Shown: positions 1 to 8,495, numbered from the stretch's first letter. The stretch: 64,000 nt of DNA from Micromonospora echinaurantiaca (GCF_900090235.1 NZ_LT607750.1:186001-250000), one strand, 5' to 3'. The notes: generated from the sequence alone by a model not told the origin. A program made the numbers and translations.

Positions 1-2
1 GT

Positions 3-368
3 CGGGCGTACCAGGACATCGACGACGCGGGCTGTCGGGTCTTCCAGGACGCGCTGGAACTGGTCGGCCGCCGGTGGACCGGAGCGATCCTGCTGGCCGC
101 GGCCCGCGGCGCCCGTCGGTTCGGCGAGTACCGGGTGGCGGTGACCGGGATCTCCGACCGACTGCTCGCCCAGCGGCTCAAGGAGTTGGAGGCCGACGGC
201 CTCATCGAGCGCACCGTGATCCCGACGTCCCCGGTGCAGGTCCGCTACGCCCCGACCCGCGACGGCGCCGAGCTGATGAGGGTGCTGCAACCCCTGGTCG
301 ACTGGGGCCACCGGCACCGCGGGCGGGTGGCCGGCGGCCCGCCCGGGGCCGGCGACGGCGGCCGGTGA
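3..368 (+). CDS. HxlR-family transcriptional regulator (5' end outside window)
   Basis: This is the last 121 residues of a winged-helix regulator; the start lies before the window. HxlR proteins bind DNA as dimers and often sense electrophiles or redox stress, usually controlling a neighbouring oxidoreductase. Visible family features are LELVGRRWTGAIL near the front, then FGEYR, then ISDRLLAQRLKELEADGLIER, which is the recognition helix and wing in normal HxlR order, followed by a YAPTRDG segment. The tail after DWGHRH is a short Gly/Arg-rich stretch. Its target cannot be seen because the upstream region is missing. Family assignment is firm; function is not known. Confidence 0.88.
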   Translation, partial: RAYQDIDDAGCRVFQDALELVGRRWTGAILLAAARGARRFGEYRVAVTGISDRLLAQRLKELEADGLIERTVIPTSPVQVRYAPTRDGAELMRVLQPLVDWGHRHRGRVAGGPPGAGDGGR

Positions 369-464
369 CCGGCCGGCGGTGACGGCGGCGGGCGTCGTCG
401 GCCGCCGAAACTGTCGGTTGTGGTCGGTACCGTCCCGGCACCAACTCAAGAAGGGGTGCGAGCG

Positions 465-1064
465 ATGGCGAGCGTGGCGGGTCGAGAAGCGGCGTCGACA
501 CGGGACGGGCACCCCCCGCTGGACCGGGCCGTGGTGCAGGGCTTCTACGACCGGATGCGCGCGGTCGCCCCGGCCGCGGTCGGCGCCATCGAGCGCGACC
601 GGGCCGGTGACCCGGGCCGCGCCTTCGGCGACACCGCCTGCGGCCGGCTGGTCCGCTCGCTCGACGCCCCGGGGCTCCGCGCGCTCGGCATGTGGGTGCA
701 CCACTGGTGCATGCGGTTCTACGACGACGACACCCGGGTGGGGCTGCGCCTGCTCCGCGAGATCGCCGGCCGCTCGCGGCTCGGCTGGACGGCCGACGAG
801 GTGCGCTGGATGCTCCGCGAGTCGTACGCGGCCGGCCCGGCCGCCGACGCCCGCTTCACGCTGCCCCTGGTCGCGGCCGGCGAGCTGCCGCCGGGCTCGC
901 TCGCGCCCGAGGAGCTGCCGGTGGGCCGGCCGGCGACCGGCGGGCCACCCGTGGCCGAGCCGTTCGCACCGCCCGCGCCCGCCACGTCCCGGCCCGGGCC
1001 GGACGCCGCTGGGCGGATCGCGGCGATGATCCCCCGCCAGCCCGGCCCGGCCCAGCGGGGCTGA
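465..1064 (+). CDS. Conserved hypothetical protein, 199 aa
   Basis: I do not recognise a family. The first 125 residues look like a soluble helical domain rich in Trp, Arg and Tyr (for example LGMWVHHWCMRFYDDDTR and LGWTADEVRWMLRESY). The last 75 residues are Pro/Ala/Gly-rich and probably disordered. The ATG at 465 is preceded by AAGAAGGGG with good spacing, and third codon positions are almost all G or C, so this is a real gene. It follows the HxlR gene by 96 nt on the same strand. Its 3' half lies antisense to the tail of the EamA transporter reading frame; both frames share the wobble position, which explains why neither shows stops. Confidence 0.7.
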   Translation: MASVAGREAASTRDGHPPLDRAVVQGFYDRMRAVAPAAVGAIERDRAGDPGRAFGDTACGRLVRSLDAPGLRALGMWVHHWCMRFYDDDTRVGLRLLREIAGRSRLGWTADEVRWMLRESYAAGPAADARFTLPLVAAGELPPGSLAPEELPVGRPATGGPPVAEPFAPPAPATSRPGPDAAGRIAAMIPRQPGPAQRG

Positions 1065-1930
1065 CCGGTGCCGACCGGTCGGGCCGGCAGTTGCCCGACC
1101 ACGGTCGCGCCCACCGCCACCGCGAAGCCGGCCAGCTGCCACCCGGTCATCGCCTGACCGAGCACGACCCAGCCGAGCACCGCGGCGGTCAGCGGGCTGA
1201 GCGCCCCGAGCAGTGAGACCTGGGTGACCGGCAGCCGGGCGGCGCCCCGGAACCACAGCGCGTAGGCCAGCGCCGTACCGACCAGGGTCAGCCAGGCGTA
1301 CCCGGCGAGACCGGCCAGGTCGGGCGTCGGCGGCCGCCCCTCGACGGCCAGGGCCAGCGGCAGCACCATCAGCCCGCCGGCGGTGAGCTGCCAGCCGGTG
1401 GCGGTCAGCGTGCCGACGCCGGGCGGTCGGCCCCAGCGGCGGGTCAGCACCAGGCCGGTGCCCATCGCGGCGGTGCCGGTCAGCCCGGCGGCGATGCCGG
1501 CCGGGTCCAGCCCGGCGGTCGGGCGCAGCACCACCAGGGTCACTCCGACCAGCGCCGCCACCGCGGCGGCCAGGGCCCGGGGCCGGGGGCGCTCGCCGAG
1601 CAGCAGCACGGTCAGCCCGGCGACCAGGAGCGGCTGGGTGGCGCCGAGCACCGCGGCGGTGCCGCCGGGCAGGTGGTAGGCGGCGTAGAAGAGCAGCGGG
1701 AAGAACGCCCCGATGTTCAGTGCGCCGAGCACCGCCGACCGCCACCACCACGCGCCGTGCGGGCGGTGTCGGGTGAGCGCGAGCAGCAGCAGGCCGGCCG
1801 GGAGGGCCCGGATCACGCCGGACCAGACCGGTCGGCCGGGCGGCAGCAGCTCGCTGGTGACCAGGTACGTGGTGCCCCAGGTGATCGGCGTGACGGCGGT
1901 GAGCAGGGGGTCGGCCCAGCGGCGGTCCAT
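719..1930 (-). CDS. EamA/DMT-family transporter, with antisense-overlapping tail
   Basis: This is a drug/metabolite-transporter superfamily membrane protein with two EamA repeats, about ten hydrophobic helices in the first 290 residues, for example PITWGTTYLVTSELLPPGRP and VTQVSLLGALSPLTAAVLGW. Such proteins export small metabolites or drugs; the substrate is unknown. The ATG at 1930 has GGAGCACC just upstream. The protein would be 403 residues, about 100 longer than usual, because the first in-frame stop is at 719. The extra tail is low-complexity and lies antisense to the gene at 465-1064, so the useful protein probably ends functionally near 1080. It is divergent from a MarR gene with a large palindrome between them, so MarR control is very likely. 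Confidence 0.88.
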   Translation of the reverse strand: MDRRWADPLLTAVTPITWGTTYLVTSELLPPGRPVWSGVIRALPAGLLLLALTRHRPHGAWWWRSAVLGALNIGAFFPLLFYAAYHLPGGTAAVLGATQPLLVAGLTVLLLGERPRPRALAAAVAALVGVTLVVLRPTAGLDPAGIAAGLTGTAAMGTGLVLTRRWGRPPGVGTLTATGWQLTAGGLMVLPLALAVEGRPPTPDLAGLAGYAWLTLVGTALAYALWFRGAARLPVTQVSLLGALSPLTAAVLGWVVLGQAMTGWQLAGFAVAVGATVVGQLPARPVGTGQPRWAGPGWRGIIAAIRPAASGPGRDVAGAGGANGSATGGPPVAGRPTGSSSGASEPGGSSPAATRGSVKRASAAGPAAYDSRSIQRTSSAVQPSRERPAISRSRRSPTRVSSS

Positions 1931-1945
1931 CGGTGCTCCAAGATA

Positions 1946-1989
1946 GCTTGACGATAAATAGCTTAGAGCTAAGCTACTTGAGGTCAAGC
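1946..1989. promoter_or_regulatory. Concentric double inverted repeat between marR and eamA
   Basis: An inner perfect inverted repeat TAGCTTAGAGCTAAGCTA (1959-1976) sits inside an outer one, GCTTGAC (1946-1952) and GTCAAGC (1983-1989). Both have the same centre, 1967.5. The AT-rich block stands out in this GC-rich sequence and lies in the 76-nt gap between the divergent eamA and marR start codons. TAGCTT-type half-sites are typical of MarR operators. Likely role: binding of one or two MarR dimers to repress both genes. Confidence 0.8.
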
Positions 1990-2006
1990 GAAAGGGGAAG
2001 GGCGGC

Positions 2007-2528
2007 GTGCGGCACAATCCGGGAGTGGCGCAGCGGGATGACGTGGACGGCATCGTCGAGCAGTGGCGGCGCGAGCGGCCCGGGATGCGGCCCGAGCCGA
2101 TGGCGGTCTTCGGCCGCATCTACCGGATCGCGCGCCTGGTCGGCGACGAGCAGGAACGCACCTACGCGCGCTGGTCGATCAGTCGGGGCGAGTTCGACGT
2201 GCTGGCCACGCTGCGGCGCTCCGGTGAGCCGTACACGCTGGCGCCGAAGCAGCTCGCCGCCTCGATGATGCTCACCTCGGGCGGGATGACCGGCCGGCTG
2301 GACCGGCTGGAACGGGCCGGTCTGGTCCGCCGCTCACCCGACCCGGCCGACCGGCGCGGGCTCCAGATCACGCTCACCCCCACCGGGCGACAACTGGTCG
2401 AGGAGGCCGCCGAGGCGGGGCTGGCCGTGCAGCGCCGCTTGCTCGACGCGCTGCCGCCCGAGGACCAGGACCGCCTCGCTGACCTGCTGCGTACGCTGCT
2501 CGGCGCGATCACCGAGCGGGGGCGGTGA
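2007..2528 (+). CDS. MarR-family transcriptional regulator
   Basis: This is a 173-residue winged-helix regulator of the MarR family, which usually represses an adjacent transporter and is released by a small ligand. Visible in order: dimerisation helix (IYRIARLVGDEQERTYARW), first helices (FDVLATLRRSG), recognition helix (MMLTSGGMTGRLDRLERAGL), wing with the conserved DPADRRGLQITLTPTGRQL, then the C-terminal dimerisation helices. The start is a GTG at 2007 preceded by AAGGGGAAGG. It is divergent from the EamA exporter with a 44-bp concentric palindrome between them, so it most likely controls itself and the exporter. Confidence 0.93.
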   Translation: MRHNPGVAQRDDVDGIVEQWRRERPGMRPEPMAVFGRIYRIARLVGDEQERTYARWSISRGEFDVLATLRRSGEPYTLAPKQLAASMMLTSGGMTGRLDRLERAGLVRRSPDPADRRGLQITLTPTGRQLVEEAAEAGLAVQRRLLDALPPEDQDRLADLLRTLLGAITERGR

Positions 2529-2616
2529 CCGGCGCGCGGACCGCGCGCCCGGCGGTCGCCGGGACCGCCGGCTCGGGCAGGATGGGCAGCGTCAGCCCTC
2601 GACGGAAGGACGACCC

Positions 2617-3351
2617 GTGCCCGCCAGCGAACCGACCATCCTCGCCACCAGCATGGGCATCTACGCGCCGCGCCGAGGCGGCGAGCCGCGCCGGGTCAAC
2701 CCGGTCTTCGACCTGGCCGCCGACCTGGCCGACGCCGGGCCGCAGCCGAAGATCTGCTTCCTCAACCAGGCCGAGGGCGACCAGCCCACCACGCTGACCC
2801 GGGTCTACGAGGCGTTCGCCGGCAGCCGGTTCCGGATGTCGCACCTGGCGCTGTTCCCGATGCCGAACGTGGACGACATCCGCGCCCACCTGCTCGGCCA
2901 GGACGTGATCTGGGTGGGCGGCGGCAGCGTCGCCAACCTCTGCGCGGTGTGGCGGGTACACGGCCTCGGCGAGATCCTGCGCGAGTGCTGGGCGGCCGGG
3001 GTGGTGCTCGGCGGCGTCTCCGCCGGCTCGATCTGCTGGCACGTCGGGGGCGCCACCGACAGCTTCGGCACCGACCTGCGCGGCTTCACCGACGGCCTGG
3101 GCTGGCTGCCGTACGGCAACGGGGTGCACTACGACAGCGAGGAGCAGCGCCGGCCGCTGATGCACCGGCTGGTCGGCGACGGCACGCTGCCGACCGCGCA
3201 CTGCACCGACGACGGCACCGGGCTGCTCTACCGGGGCGAGAAGCTGGTCGAGGCGGTCGCCGACCGCCCCGGCGTCTCGGCGTACGAGGTCACCCGCGGC
3301 CCCGACGGCACCCCCCGGGAAACCCCGATCAGCCCCCGCCTGCTCGGCTGA
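2617..3351 (+). CDS. pepE: Peptidase E-like serine peptidase (family S51)
   Basis: This is a 244-residue cytoplasmic peptidase with a class I glutamine amidotransferase-like fold. Peptidase E enzymes cleave dipeptides with N-terminal aspartate using a Ser-His-Glu triad. The nucleophile elbow GVSAGSICW is clear, as is the preceding IWVGGGSVANL loop; a candidate His is in NGVHYD and the acidic residue lies further on. The start is GTG at 2617 with GGAAGGA upstream. It is a single-gene unit followed by an imperfect hairpin. Substrate preference is inferred from the family; related proteins include cyanophycinases, but the size fits peptidase E better. Confidence 0.85.
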   Translation: MPASEPTILATSMGIYAPRRGGEPRRVNPVFDLAADLADAGPQPKICFLNQAEGDQPTTLTRVYEAFAGSRFRMSHLALFPMPNVDDIRAHLLGQDVIWVGGGSVANLCAVWRVHGLGEILRECWAAGVVLGGVSAGSICWHVGGATDSFGTDLRGFTDGLGWLPYGNGVHYDSEEQRRPLMHRLVGDGTLPTAHCTDDGTGLLYRGEKLVEAVADRPGVSAYEVTRGPDGTPRETPISPRLLG

Positions 3352-3358
3352 CCCGGTA

Positions 3359-3405
3359 GATCTGGGAACGGAAGTGCCCCTGCGGGGCCGTTTCCTTCCA
3401 AGATC
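3359..3405 (+). terminator. Imperfect long hairpin after the peptidase E gene
   Basis: GATCT...AGATC arms enclose an imperfect stem (GGAA/TTCC blocks) with a perfect GCCCC-TGC-GGGGC tip. It starts 8 nt after the stop codon and lies before ychF. It is probably a factor-independent terminator of the GC-rich actinobacterial kind. Confidence 0.55.
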
Positions 3406-3462
3406 CGATCAGCGGTGGTCGGCGACACCGCACCGCGTTCCAGCCGGCGGGGGTCGGCGGCG

Positions 3463-3468
3463 TAAGCT
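3463..3468 (+). promoter_or_regulatory. -10 hexamer TAAGCT of a leaderless ychF transcript
   Basis: TAAGCT lies 8 nt before the GTG start of ychF, and no Shine-Dalgarno sequence is present. The spacing puts the transcription start at or next to the start codon. Confidence 0.55.
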
Positions 3469-3476
3469 GGCTCGTC

Positions 3477-4551
<1,075 letters not shown>

Positions 4552-4562
<11 letters not shown>

Positions 4563-4815
4563 CCCAGTTGACGGTGACGAGGCGCTCGCCGGTGGCTGTG
4601 GCTGCGGCGGGAATGTCGATGTGGCCGTGGAAGCTGGCGTCTTGCGCCTCCCGGTCGACGTCGCAGTGGCAGCCGAAGTCCCGGTCGAGCCGTTCGACCA
4701 GTTGGTTGAACCGTGCCCTCGCCCGCCGGTGGTCGTAGTTCGCGGGGAACTCGAGGTGCTTCGGGTCGTCGAGGGAGTGCAGCAGCTGCCAGAGCTGGGC
4801 TTGGTCGGCCGGCAT
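4552..4815 (-). CDS. Conserved hypothetical protein, 87 aa
   Basis: I do not recognise a family. This small soluble protein is rich in Asp, His, Arg and Trp, with FPANYDHRRARARFNQLVERLDRDFGCHCD in its middle (two parts of an amphipathic helix followed by paired Cys) and the ending GERLVTVNWVRR. It probably forms a small alpha/beta fold. It lies tail-to-tail with ychF, overlapping its last 11 nt, and 67 nt downstream of the GNAT gene on the same strand. No clear Shine-Dalgarno precedes the ATG at 4815. Confidence 0.6.
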
Positions 4816-4882
4816 CCGGTCATTGTGCCCGGCTCTGTCCGGTCTGTGGCGGCTGCTGCGGGACGACGACCTGTTGTAGAAC

Positions 4883-5350
4883 CTAGAGGTCCAGCGCGTA
4901 CCAGCAGGCGTCGTCGGTCTCGTGCGTCTTGGCGAAGCCGGCCTTGTCGAGCACCCGCTGCGAGGGCAGGTTGACCTTCTCGGTGTCGGCGACCACGCGC
5001 TTGGCCGCCGGTTGCCGCGCCGCGTAGTCGACCAGCGACCGCAGCGCCTCGGTGGCGTAGCCGTGACCGCGGGCCGGCTCGACGAGGCCGTAGCCGACCA
5101 TCACCGTGCCGGTCTCGTCAGGCGGGCCGAAGAAGCCGATGGTGCCCACGGCCTGGCCGGACGCCTGCTCGACGATGACGAAGTTGCCGAACACCGGGTC
5201 GCCCTGGCGCAGCCACCCATTGACCCCGTCGCGGTCGTCTTCGCGGGGGAACTGCTCGTGCCAGGCCCGGCCGGTGCGGTCATTGTCCACAATCGCCTGC
5301 GCTGTCTCGTGGTCGAGCGGGACCAGGCTGAGCCGCTGGGTAACCATCAC
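4883..5350 (-). CDS. GNAT-family N-acetyltransferase
   Basis: This is a 155-residue acetyltransferase of the RimJ/RimL-like branch, which moves acetyl from acetyl-CoA to an amine on a protein or small molecule. The N-terminal RLSLVPLDHETAQAIV matches the usual first strand and helix, the pyrophosphate-binding loop is in EPARGHGYATEAL, and the C-terminal strand pattern VNLPSQRVLDKAGF is typical. The start is GTG at 5350 or the ATG directly after it at 5347. A GATACT sequence 7 nt upstream suggests a leaderless message. The substrate is unknown. Confidence 0.88.
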   Translation of the reverse strand: MMVTQRLSLVPLDHETAQAIVDNDRTGRAWHEQFPREDDRDGVNGWLRQGDPVFGNFVIVEQASGQAVGTIGFFGPPDETGTVMVGYGLVEPARGHGYATEALRSLVDYAARQPAAKRVVADTEKVNLPSQRVLDKAGFAKTHETDDACWYALDL

Positions 5351-5508
5351 ACGGGTCAGTATCGCAAGGGTCGGTCACGCAGGTCCTGACACTTTCCGTC
5401 CCGCAGGTTCAGTGGTCGGACGTTGTCACCGACACCCGCGGACTGTTTGCTGGTCGGGCCTGCCCGCGTCAGCACGCCTGGGACCCCTCGACGACCTCGC
5501 CGATGTCG

Positions 5509-5514
5509 TACGGT
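5509..5514 (+). promoter_or_regulatory. -10 hexamer TACGGT, leaderless
   Basis: TACGGT followed by exactly 7 nt and then the ATG of the small gene at 5522. This is the same spacing as at mshB, dapE, the first LOG gene and the M16 peptidase gene. Confidence 0.55.
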
Positions 5515-5521
5515 GATCGCC

Positions 5522-5785
5522 ATGACGCGGATCGACGTCTTGCGTGATCTGCTGGACAACGGTCGGGACTGCGACCCTCCGCGGCTGGAGGCGATCGCCG
5601 CCGAGCTCGGTCACCACGTCGGCGCGGTGTTCCTGGCCGCCGTCCGCCGGACAACCGAGCAGTTGGTGCGCGCCGCACGCGAGGCGGACGGGCCGCCACA
5701 GGCCGCACCGGCTGCCGAGCCGGACCACGTCGGGCGCTCACCGACGCGCTCCGGACCCTCCGCTCGGGCGGCGGGCAGCGGCTAG
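5522..5785 (+). CDS. Small hypothetical protein, 87 aa
   Basis: No family recognised. Residues 1-57 form a compact helical domain (MTRIDVLRDLLDNG, then LEAIAAELGHHVGAVFLAAV and RTTEQLVRAAREA) that could be a small oligomerisation or DNA-binding unit. The rest is a Pro/Ala/Ser-rich tail. The ATG at 5522 has no Shine-Dalgarno but does have TACGGT 7 nt before it, supporting leaderless expression. It ends 4 nt inside the convergent VOC gene. Coding-like third-position GC supports it, but its small size keeps confidence moderate. Confidence 0.55.
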   Translation: MTRIDVLRDLLDNGRDCDPPRLEAIAAELGHHVGAVFLAAVRRTTEQLVRAAREADGPPQAAPAAEPDHVGRSPTRSGPSARAAGSG

Positions 5786-6210
5786 GCGACGAAGACGCAG
5801 AAGGGATGTCCGGCCAGGTCGGCGTACACGCGCAGCGGCTCCTCGGGGTCGTCGATGCGGTCGTACAGCAGCCGGCCACCGAGGTTCAGGACGCGTTCGT
5901 GCTGGACCCGCAACTCCTCGACCGACTCCACGGTCAGGTCCAGGTGCAGCTGCTGGGCCACCGGACCTTCCGGCCAGGTCACCTCCGGCAGGTGATCCAC
6001 CTGTTGGAACGCCAGCTGCGAGGCGCCCTCGGGAGTCCTCAGGACGAGCCAGTCGCGACCGCGCTCGTCGGCCTGTCCCGCCGCCGGCGGCTCGTCGCCA
6101 GGTCGGTAGACCAGGCCCAGCAGGCGCCGGTAGAACTCCGCCAGAGCCCTGGCGTCGGTGCAGTCGAGCACCACCTGACACAGCTTGGGCACACCCTCCC
6201 GGTCGACCAC
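5782..6210 (-). CDS. VOC-family (glyoxalase/bleomycin-resistance fold) protein
   Basis: This is a 142-residue vicinal-oxygen-chelate protein with two beta-alpha-beta-beta-beta repeats. Members are metal-dependent lyases and dioxygenases or drug-binding resistance proteins. KLCQVVLDCTDARALAEFYRRLLGL is the classic first repeat (too long to be chance), LHLDLTVESVEEL begins the second, and VYADLAGHPFCVFV is the usual terminal strand. I chose GTG at 6210 because GGAGGTGG lies 6-7 nt upstream; a GTG at 6192 is too close to its own GGGAGG. This branch is often annotated as a glyoxalase-like protein with unknown substrate. Confidence 0.88.
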   Translation of the reverse strand: MVDREGVPKLCQVVLDCTDARALAEFYRRLLGLVYRPGDEPPAAGQADERGRDWLVLRTPEGASQLAFQQVDHLPEVTWPEGPVAQQLHLDLTVESVEELRVQHERVLNLGGRLLYDRIDDPEEPLRVYADLAGHPFCVFVA

Positions 6211-6350
6211 CCTCGACCACCTCCGAGAGCCATTCTGTTGGCACCACACGGATGCCGCACCTCGGGCTTACCGGCTGAGGTCGGTTGCCCCCTCGTCACG
6301 GCTCCAGACGCCGCTTCGACGTCAGGCACCGAAGGGCAGCGGGCCCGAGG

Positions 6351-6863
6351 TCACGCACTGCCCATCCGGGTCCGTCGGCGTACGACGGCCAGCCAGACGG
6401 CCAGGCCCAGGCAGGTGGCGGCCAGCAGGGGCAACAGCACCAGAGCCGGGTTGACCCACACCGGGACGAGGTCATGGGTGGCGTTGCACTTGTTGTGCAG
6501 GGGGAACCATCGCGAAGACTCCCGCCAATGGGCGGAGCGGTAGGCGTCGTCGTAGGTGACGCCGGCCGCGTGGCAGGACTCCGCCGGGTCCAGGGAGGAA
6601 CCCGCGAAGGCGCCGAGGAACCAGGTGACAGCGGTGGCGACGGCGCAGATCGCGGCTGTCCGGACGAACCAGCCTGGAGTCCTCCATCGGCCGGCGAGCA
6701 CGGGCCTGATCCACAGCCACAGGACGAGCAGGGTGGGTGTGGCGAGGCAGAGGGAAATCGCGATGAGACCCACGCTCGAGTTGCCCGCCCTCTCGTCGGG
6801 TGAATGTCCGGCCGTCGCGACGGAAGAACTTCTCCGGCCGCTGGTCGACCCGCCTTCCGGCAC
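6351..6863 (-). CDS. Small membrane protein with a Cys-containing external loop
   Basis: No family recognised. The protein has 170 residues and three clear hydrophobic segments: about 31-52 (VGLIAISLCLATPTLLVLWL), 66-88 (VRTAAICAVATAVTWFLGAF) and 140-162 (LVLLPLLAATCLGLAVWLAV). Between the second and third lies a 45-residue loop with two Cys (ESCHAAGVTYDD and HNKCNATHD) that could form a disulfide outside the membrane. The start is GTG at 6863; a later GTG at 6773 just before the first helix is possible. It is divergent from the TetR gene, with the two TetR palindromes in the shared gap, so co-regulation is plausible. Confidence 0.7.
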   Translation of the reverse strand: MPEGGSTSGRRSSSVATAGHSPDERAGNSSVGLIAISLCLATPTLLVLWLWIRPVLAGRWRTPGWFVRTAAICAVATAVTWFLGAFAGSSLDPAESCHAAGVTYDDAYRSAHWRESSRWFPLHNKCNATHDLVPVWVNPALVLLPLLAATCLGLAVWLAVVRRRTRMGSA

Positions 6864-6916
6864 TTGATCATGGCACGTGCAGTCGACACTGGGATGAGGG
6901 GCGGCCGTTGGCGCGG

Positions 6917-6953
6917 TAGACAGTGTCTACCGCGGAGTGGTAGACACTGTCTA
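6917..6953. promoter_or_regulatory. Two TetR operators TAGACA-N-TGTCTA
   Basis: TAGACAGTGTCTA (6917-6929) and TAGACACTGTCTA (6941-6953) are perfect 6-bp inverted repeats with one central base, and their centres are 24 bp apart. The second overlaps the first base of the tetR ATG. The placement suits strong autorepression and possibly control of the divergent membrane protein gene. Confidence 0.85.
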
Positions 6954-7564
6954 TGCCAGAGCTGGAAGGTGGTCTTCGCGTACGCCTGGTTGAGGTCGGC
7001 GTCGATTTACTGGCGCAAGAGGGGCCCCGAGCCCTCACCTTGCGCGAGATCGCCCGTCGGGCCGGGGTCTCCCACGGCGCTCCGCGTCGCTACTTCCCGA
7101 CCCACCAGGCCCTGTTGGCCGCCATCGCGCGGGAGGGTTACCAGCGACTCGGCCAGCAGGTCGCCGAGCTGGTCGGCGGCGACGACCCGGACCCGCACGC
7201 ACAACTACTCGCGCTCAGCCGGCTGTACCTGAGCTTCGCGCAGGACAACCGCGGCATGTTCGAACTCATGTTCCGGCACGACCTGCTGCGGGGCAACGGG
7301 ATCGGCCTGCGGGAGGCCAGCCAGGCGCTGTTCGGCGTACTGGTCGACCTGGTCGACCGGGCCCGGCCCGCCGTGGCCGGCGCGCCACCGCCCGCCGTCA
7401 CCGCCGCCGCGCTGTGGGCCAGCCTGCACGGCATCGCCGAACTCTGGCAGTGGGGCAGCCTCCAGACGACGGTGCGGACGGACGATGTCGAACCGCTGCT
7501 GCGCGCGGCACTGGACGCCCATGTCGGGCGCCGAAGACCCTCGCGCCGCACCAGCGGCCCGTGA
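6953..7564 (+). CDS. TetR-family transcriptional regulator
   Basis: This is a 203-residue TetR repressor. The N-terminal helix-turn-helix is clear (LVEVGVDLLAQEG, ALTLREIARRAGVSHGAPRRYF, HQALLAAIAREGY), and the C-terminal ligand-binding domain resembles the TetR_C_13/WHG type, with MFELMFRHDLLRG and WASLHGIAELW. The ATG at 6953 lies inside a palindromic operator and has no Shine-Dalgarno, so the message is probably leaderless and autorepressed. The acyltransferase gene follows 26 nt later, suggesting a role in lipid or membrane homeostasis. Confidence 0.93.
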   Translation: MPELEGGLRVRLVEVGVDLLAQEGPRALTLREIARRAGVSHGAPRRYFPTHQALLAAIAREGYQRLGQQVAELVGGDDPDPHAQLLALSRLYLSFAQDNRGMFELMFRHDLLRGNGIGLREASQALFGVLVDLVDRARPAVAGAPPPAVTAAALWASLHGIAELWQWGSLQTTVRTDDVEPLLRAALDAHVGRRRPSRRTSGP

Positions 7565-7590
7565 ACCGGTACTGACCGTCGGGAGGACGA

Positions 7591-8256
7591 GTGCTGCTGC
7601 AAGCGACCGTACGCCTGGTGATCGCTCCGCTCGCCCGGCTGCTCTACCGGCCCGTCGTCGAGGGCCGGGAGAACGTTCCGCGGCGTGGCCCGGTGATCCT
7701 GGCCGCCAACCACCTGTCCTTCATCGACAGCGTGGTGATCCCGCTCGTGGCGCCCCGACCGGTCGCCTTCCTGGCCAAGGCGGAATACTTCCGGCGCCCG
7801 GGGTTCAAGGGATGGCTGACCCGCACCTGCCTCACCGGCATCGACGCCATCCCGGTGCAGCGGGGCGGCCACCGGGAGGCCCGGGCGTCGCTGCAACTGG
7901 CTCTCGACGTCCTCGCCGAGGGGCGAGCCTTCGGGCTCCACCCCGAAGGCAGCCGGTCGCGCGACGGCCGGATCTACCGCGGCCGTACCGGCGTCGCCTG
8001 GCTCGCGCTCGCCTCCGGCGCTCCGGTGGTCCCCGTTGCCGTCCTCGGCACCGACCGGATCCAGCCCATCGGCGCCCGACTACCCCGACTCGGGAAGGTG
8101 ACGGTGCGATTCGGTGCGCCGTTGCACTTCACGCAGCCCGCCGGCAGCGTCGGCCAGGCCCGGCGGGCCGTCACCGACGAGATCATGGCGGCCATCCGGG
8201 ACCTGTCCGGGCAGGAACCAGCCGACGGCTACAACGACCTGACCACCGCCGCCTAG
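7591..8256 (+). CDS. 1-acyl-sn-glycerol-3-phosphate acyltransferase (PlsC-like)
   Basis: This 221-residue membrane-associated acyltransferase probably transfers a fatty acyl group to lysophosphatidic acid or a related acceptor in phospholipid synthesis. The catalytic NHLSFID (NHX4D motif), the acceptor-binding HPEGSRSRDG and the later APVVPVAVLG block occur in the normal family order. The short N-terminal hydrophobic stretch VRLVIAPLARLLY would anchor it to the membrane. The start is GTG at 7591 with GGGAGG upstream. It probably forms an operon with the TetR gene and shares its operators. It is a paralogue-type enzyme, so the acyl acceptor is not certain. Confidence 0.93.
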   Translation: MLLQATVRLVIAPLARLLYRPVVEGRENVPRRGPVILAANHLSFIDSVVIPLVAPRPVAFLAKAEYFRRPGFKGWLTRTCLTGIDAIPVQRGGHREARASLQLALDVLAEGRAFGLHPEGSRSRDGRIYRGRTGVAWLALASGAPVVPVAVLGTDRIQPIGARLPRLGKVTVRFGAPLHFTQPAGSVGQARRAVTDEIMAAIRDLSGQEPADGYNDLTTAA

Positions 8257-8363
8257 CCCGGCGGACCAGAACGGCGACACGACGATGTCCCGGTCGGGTC
8301 GACACCGGCGCGCGTGGCACTCGGTGCCGAACGGGGACCCGGCGCAGCCGTACGGCCCCGGAC

Positions 8364-8495
8364 GTGCCCTACCTGGCGGCGGTGATCACGCGGATGGTGC
8401 GCTGCGCACCCGAGGGCACCGACGCGCTGCTCAAGGCGCTCGACCGAGGGCTGGTGAGCGAGGTGTTCGATCCGGCCCGGCCGAGCAGCGTGTGA
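8364..8495 (+). other. Coding-like fragment, possible gene remnant
   Basis: The 285-nt gap between the acyltransferase and the GH15 gene is otherwise empty. Within it a plus-strand frame from a GTG at 8364 to a stop at 8495 reads as a plausible C-terminal peptide (VPYLAAVITRMVRCAPEG, then TDALLKALDRGLVSEVFD) with high third-position GC. No start signal is seen and the frame upstream is not protein-like. It could be the tail of a decayed gene or chance. Confidence 0.25.

Noticed and set aside
7485..8495. Long plus-strand frame running through the acyltransferase gene in another frame
   Set aside because: The PlsC frame has the NHX4D and HPEGSR motifs in the proper order; the other frame is Arg/Pro-rich shadow apart from its last part, which is listed separately as a possible remnant.
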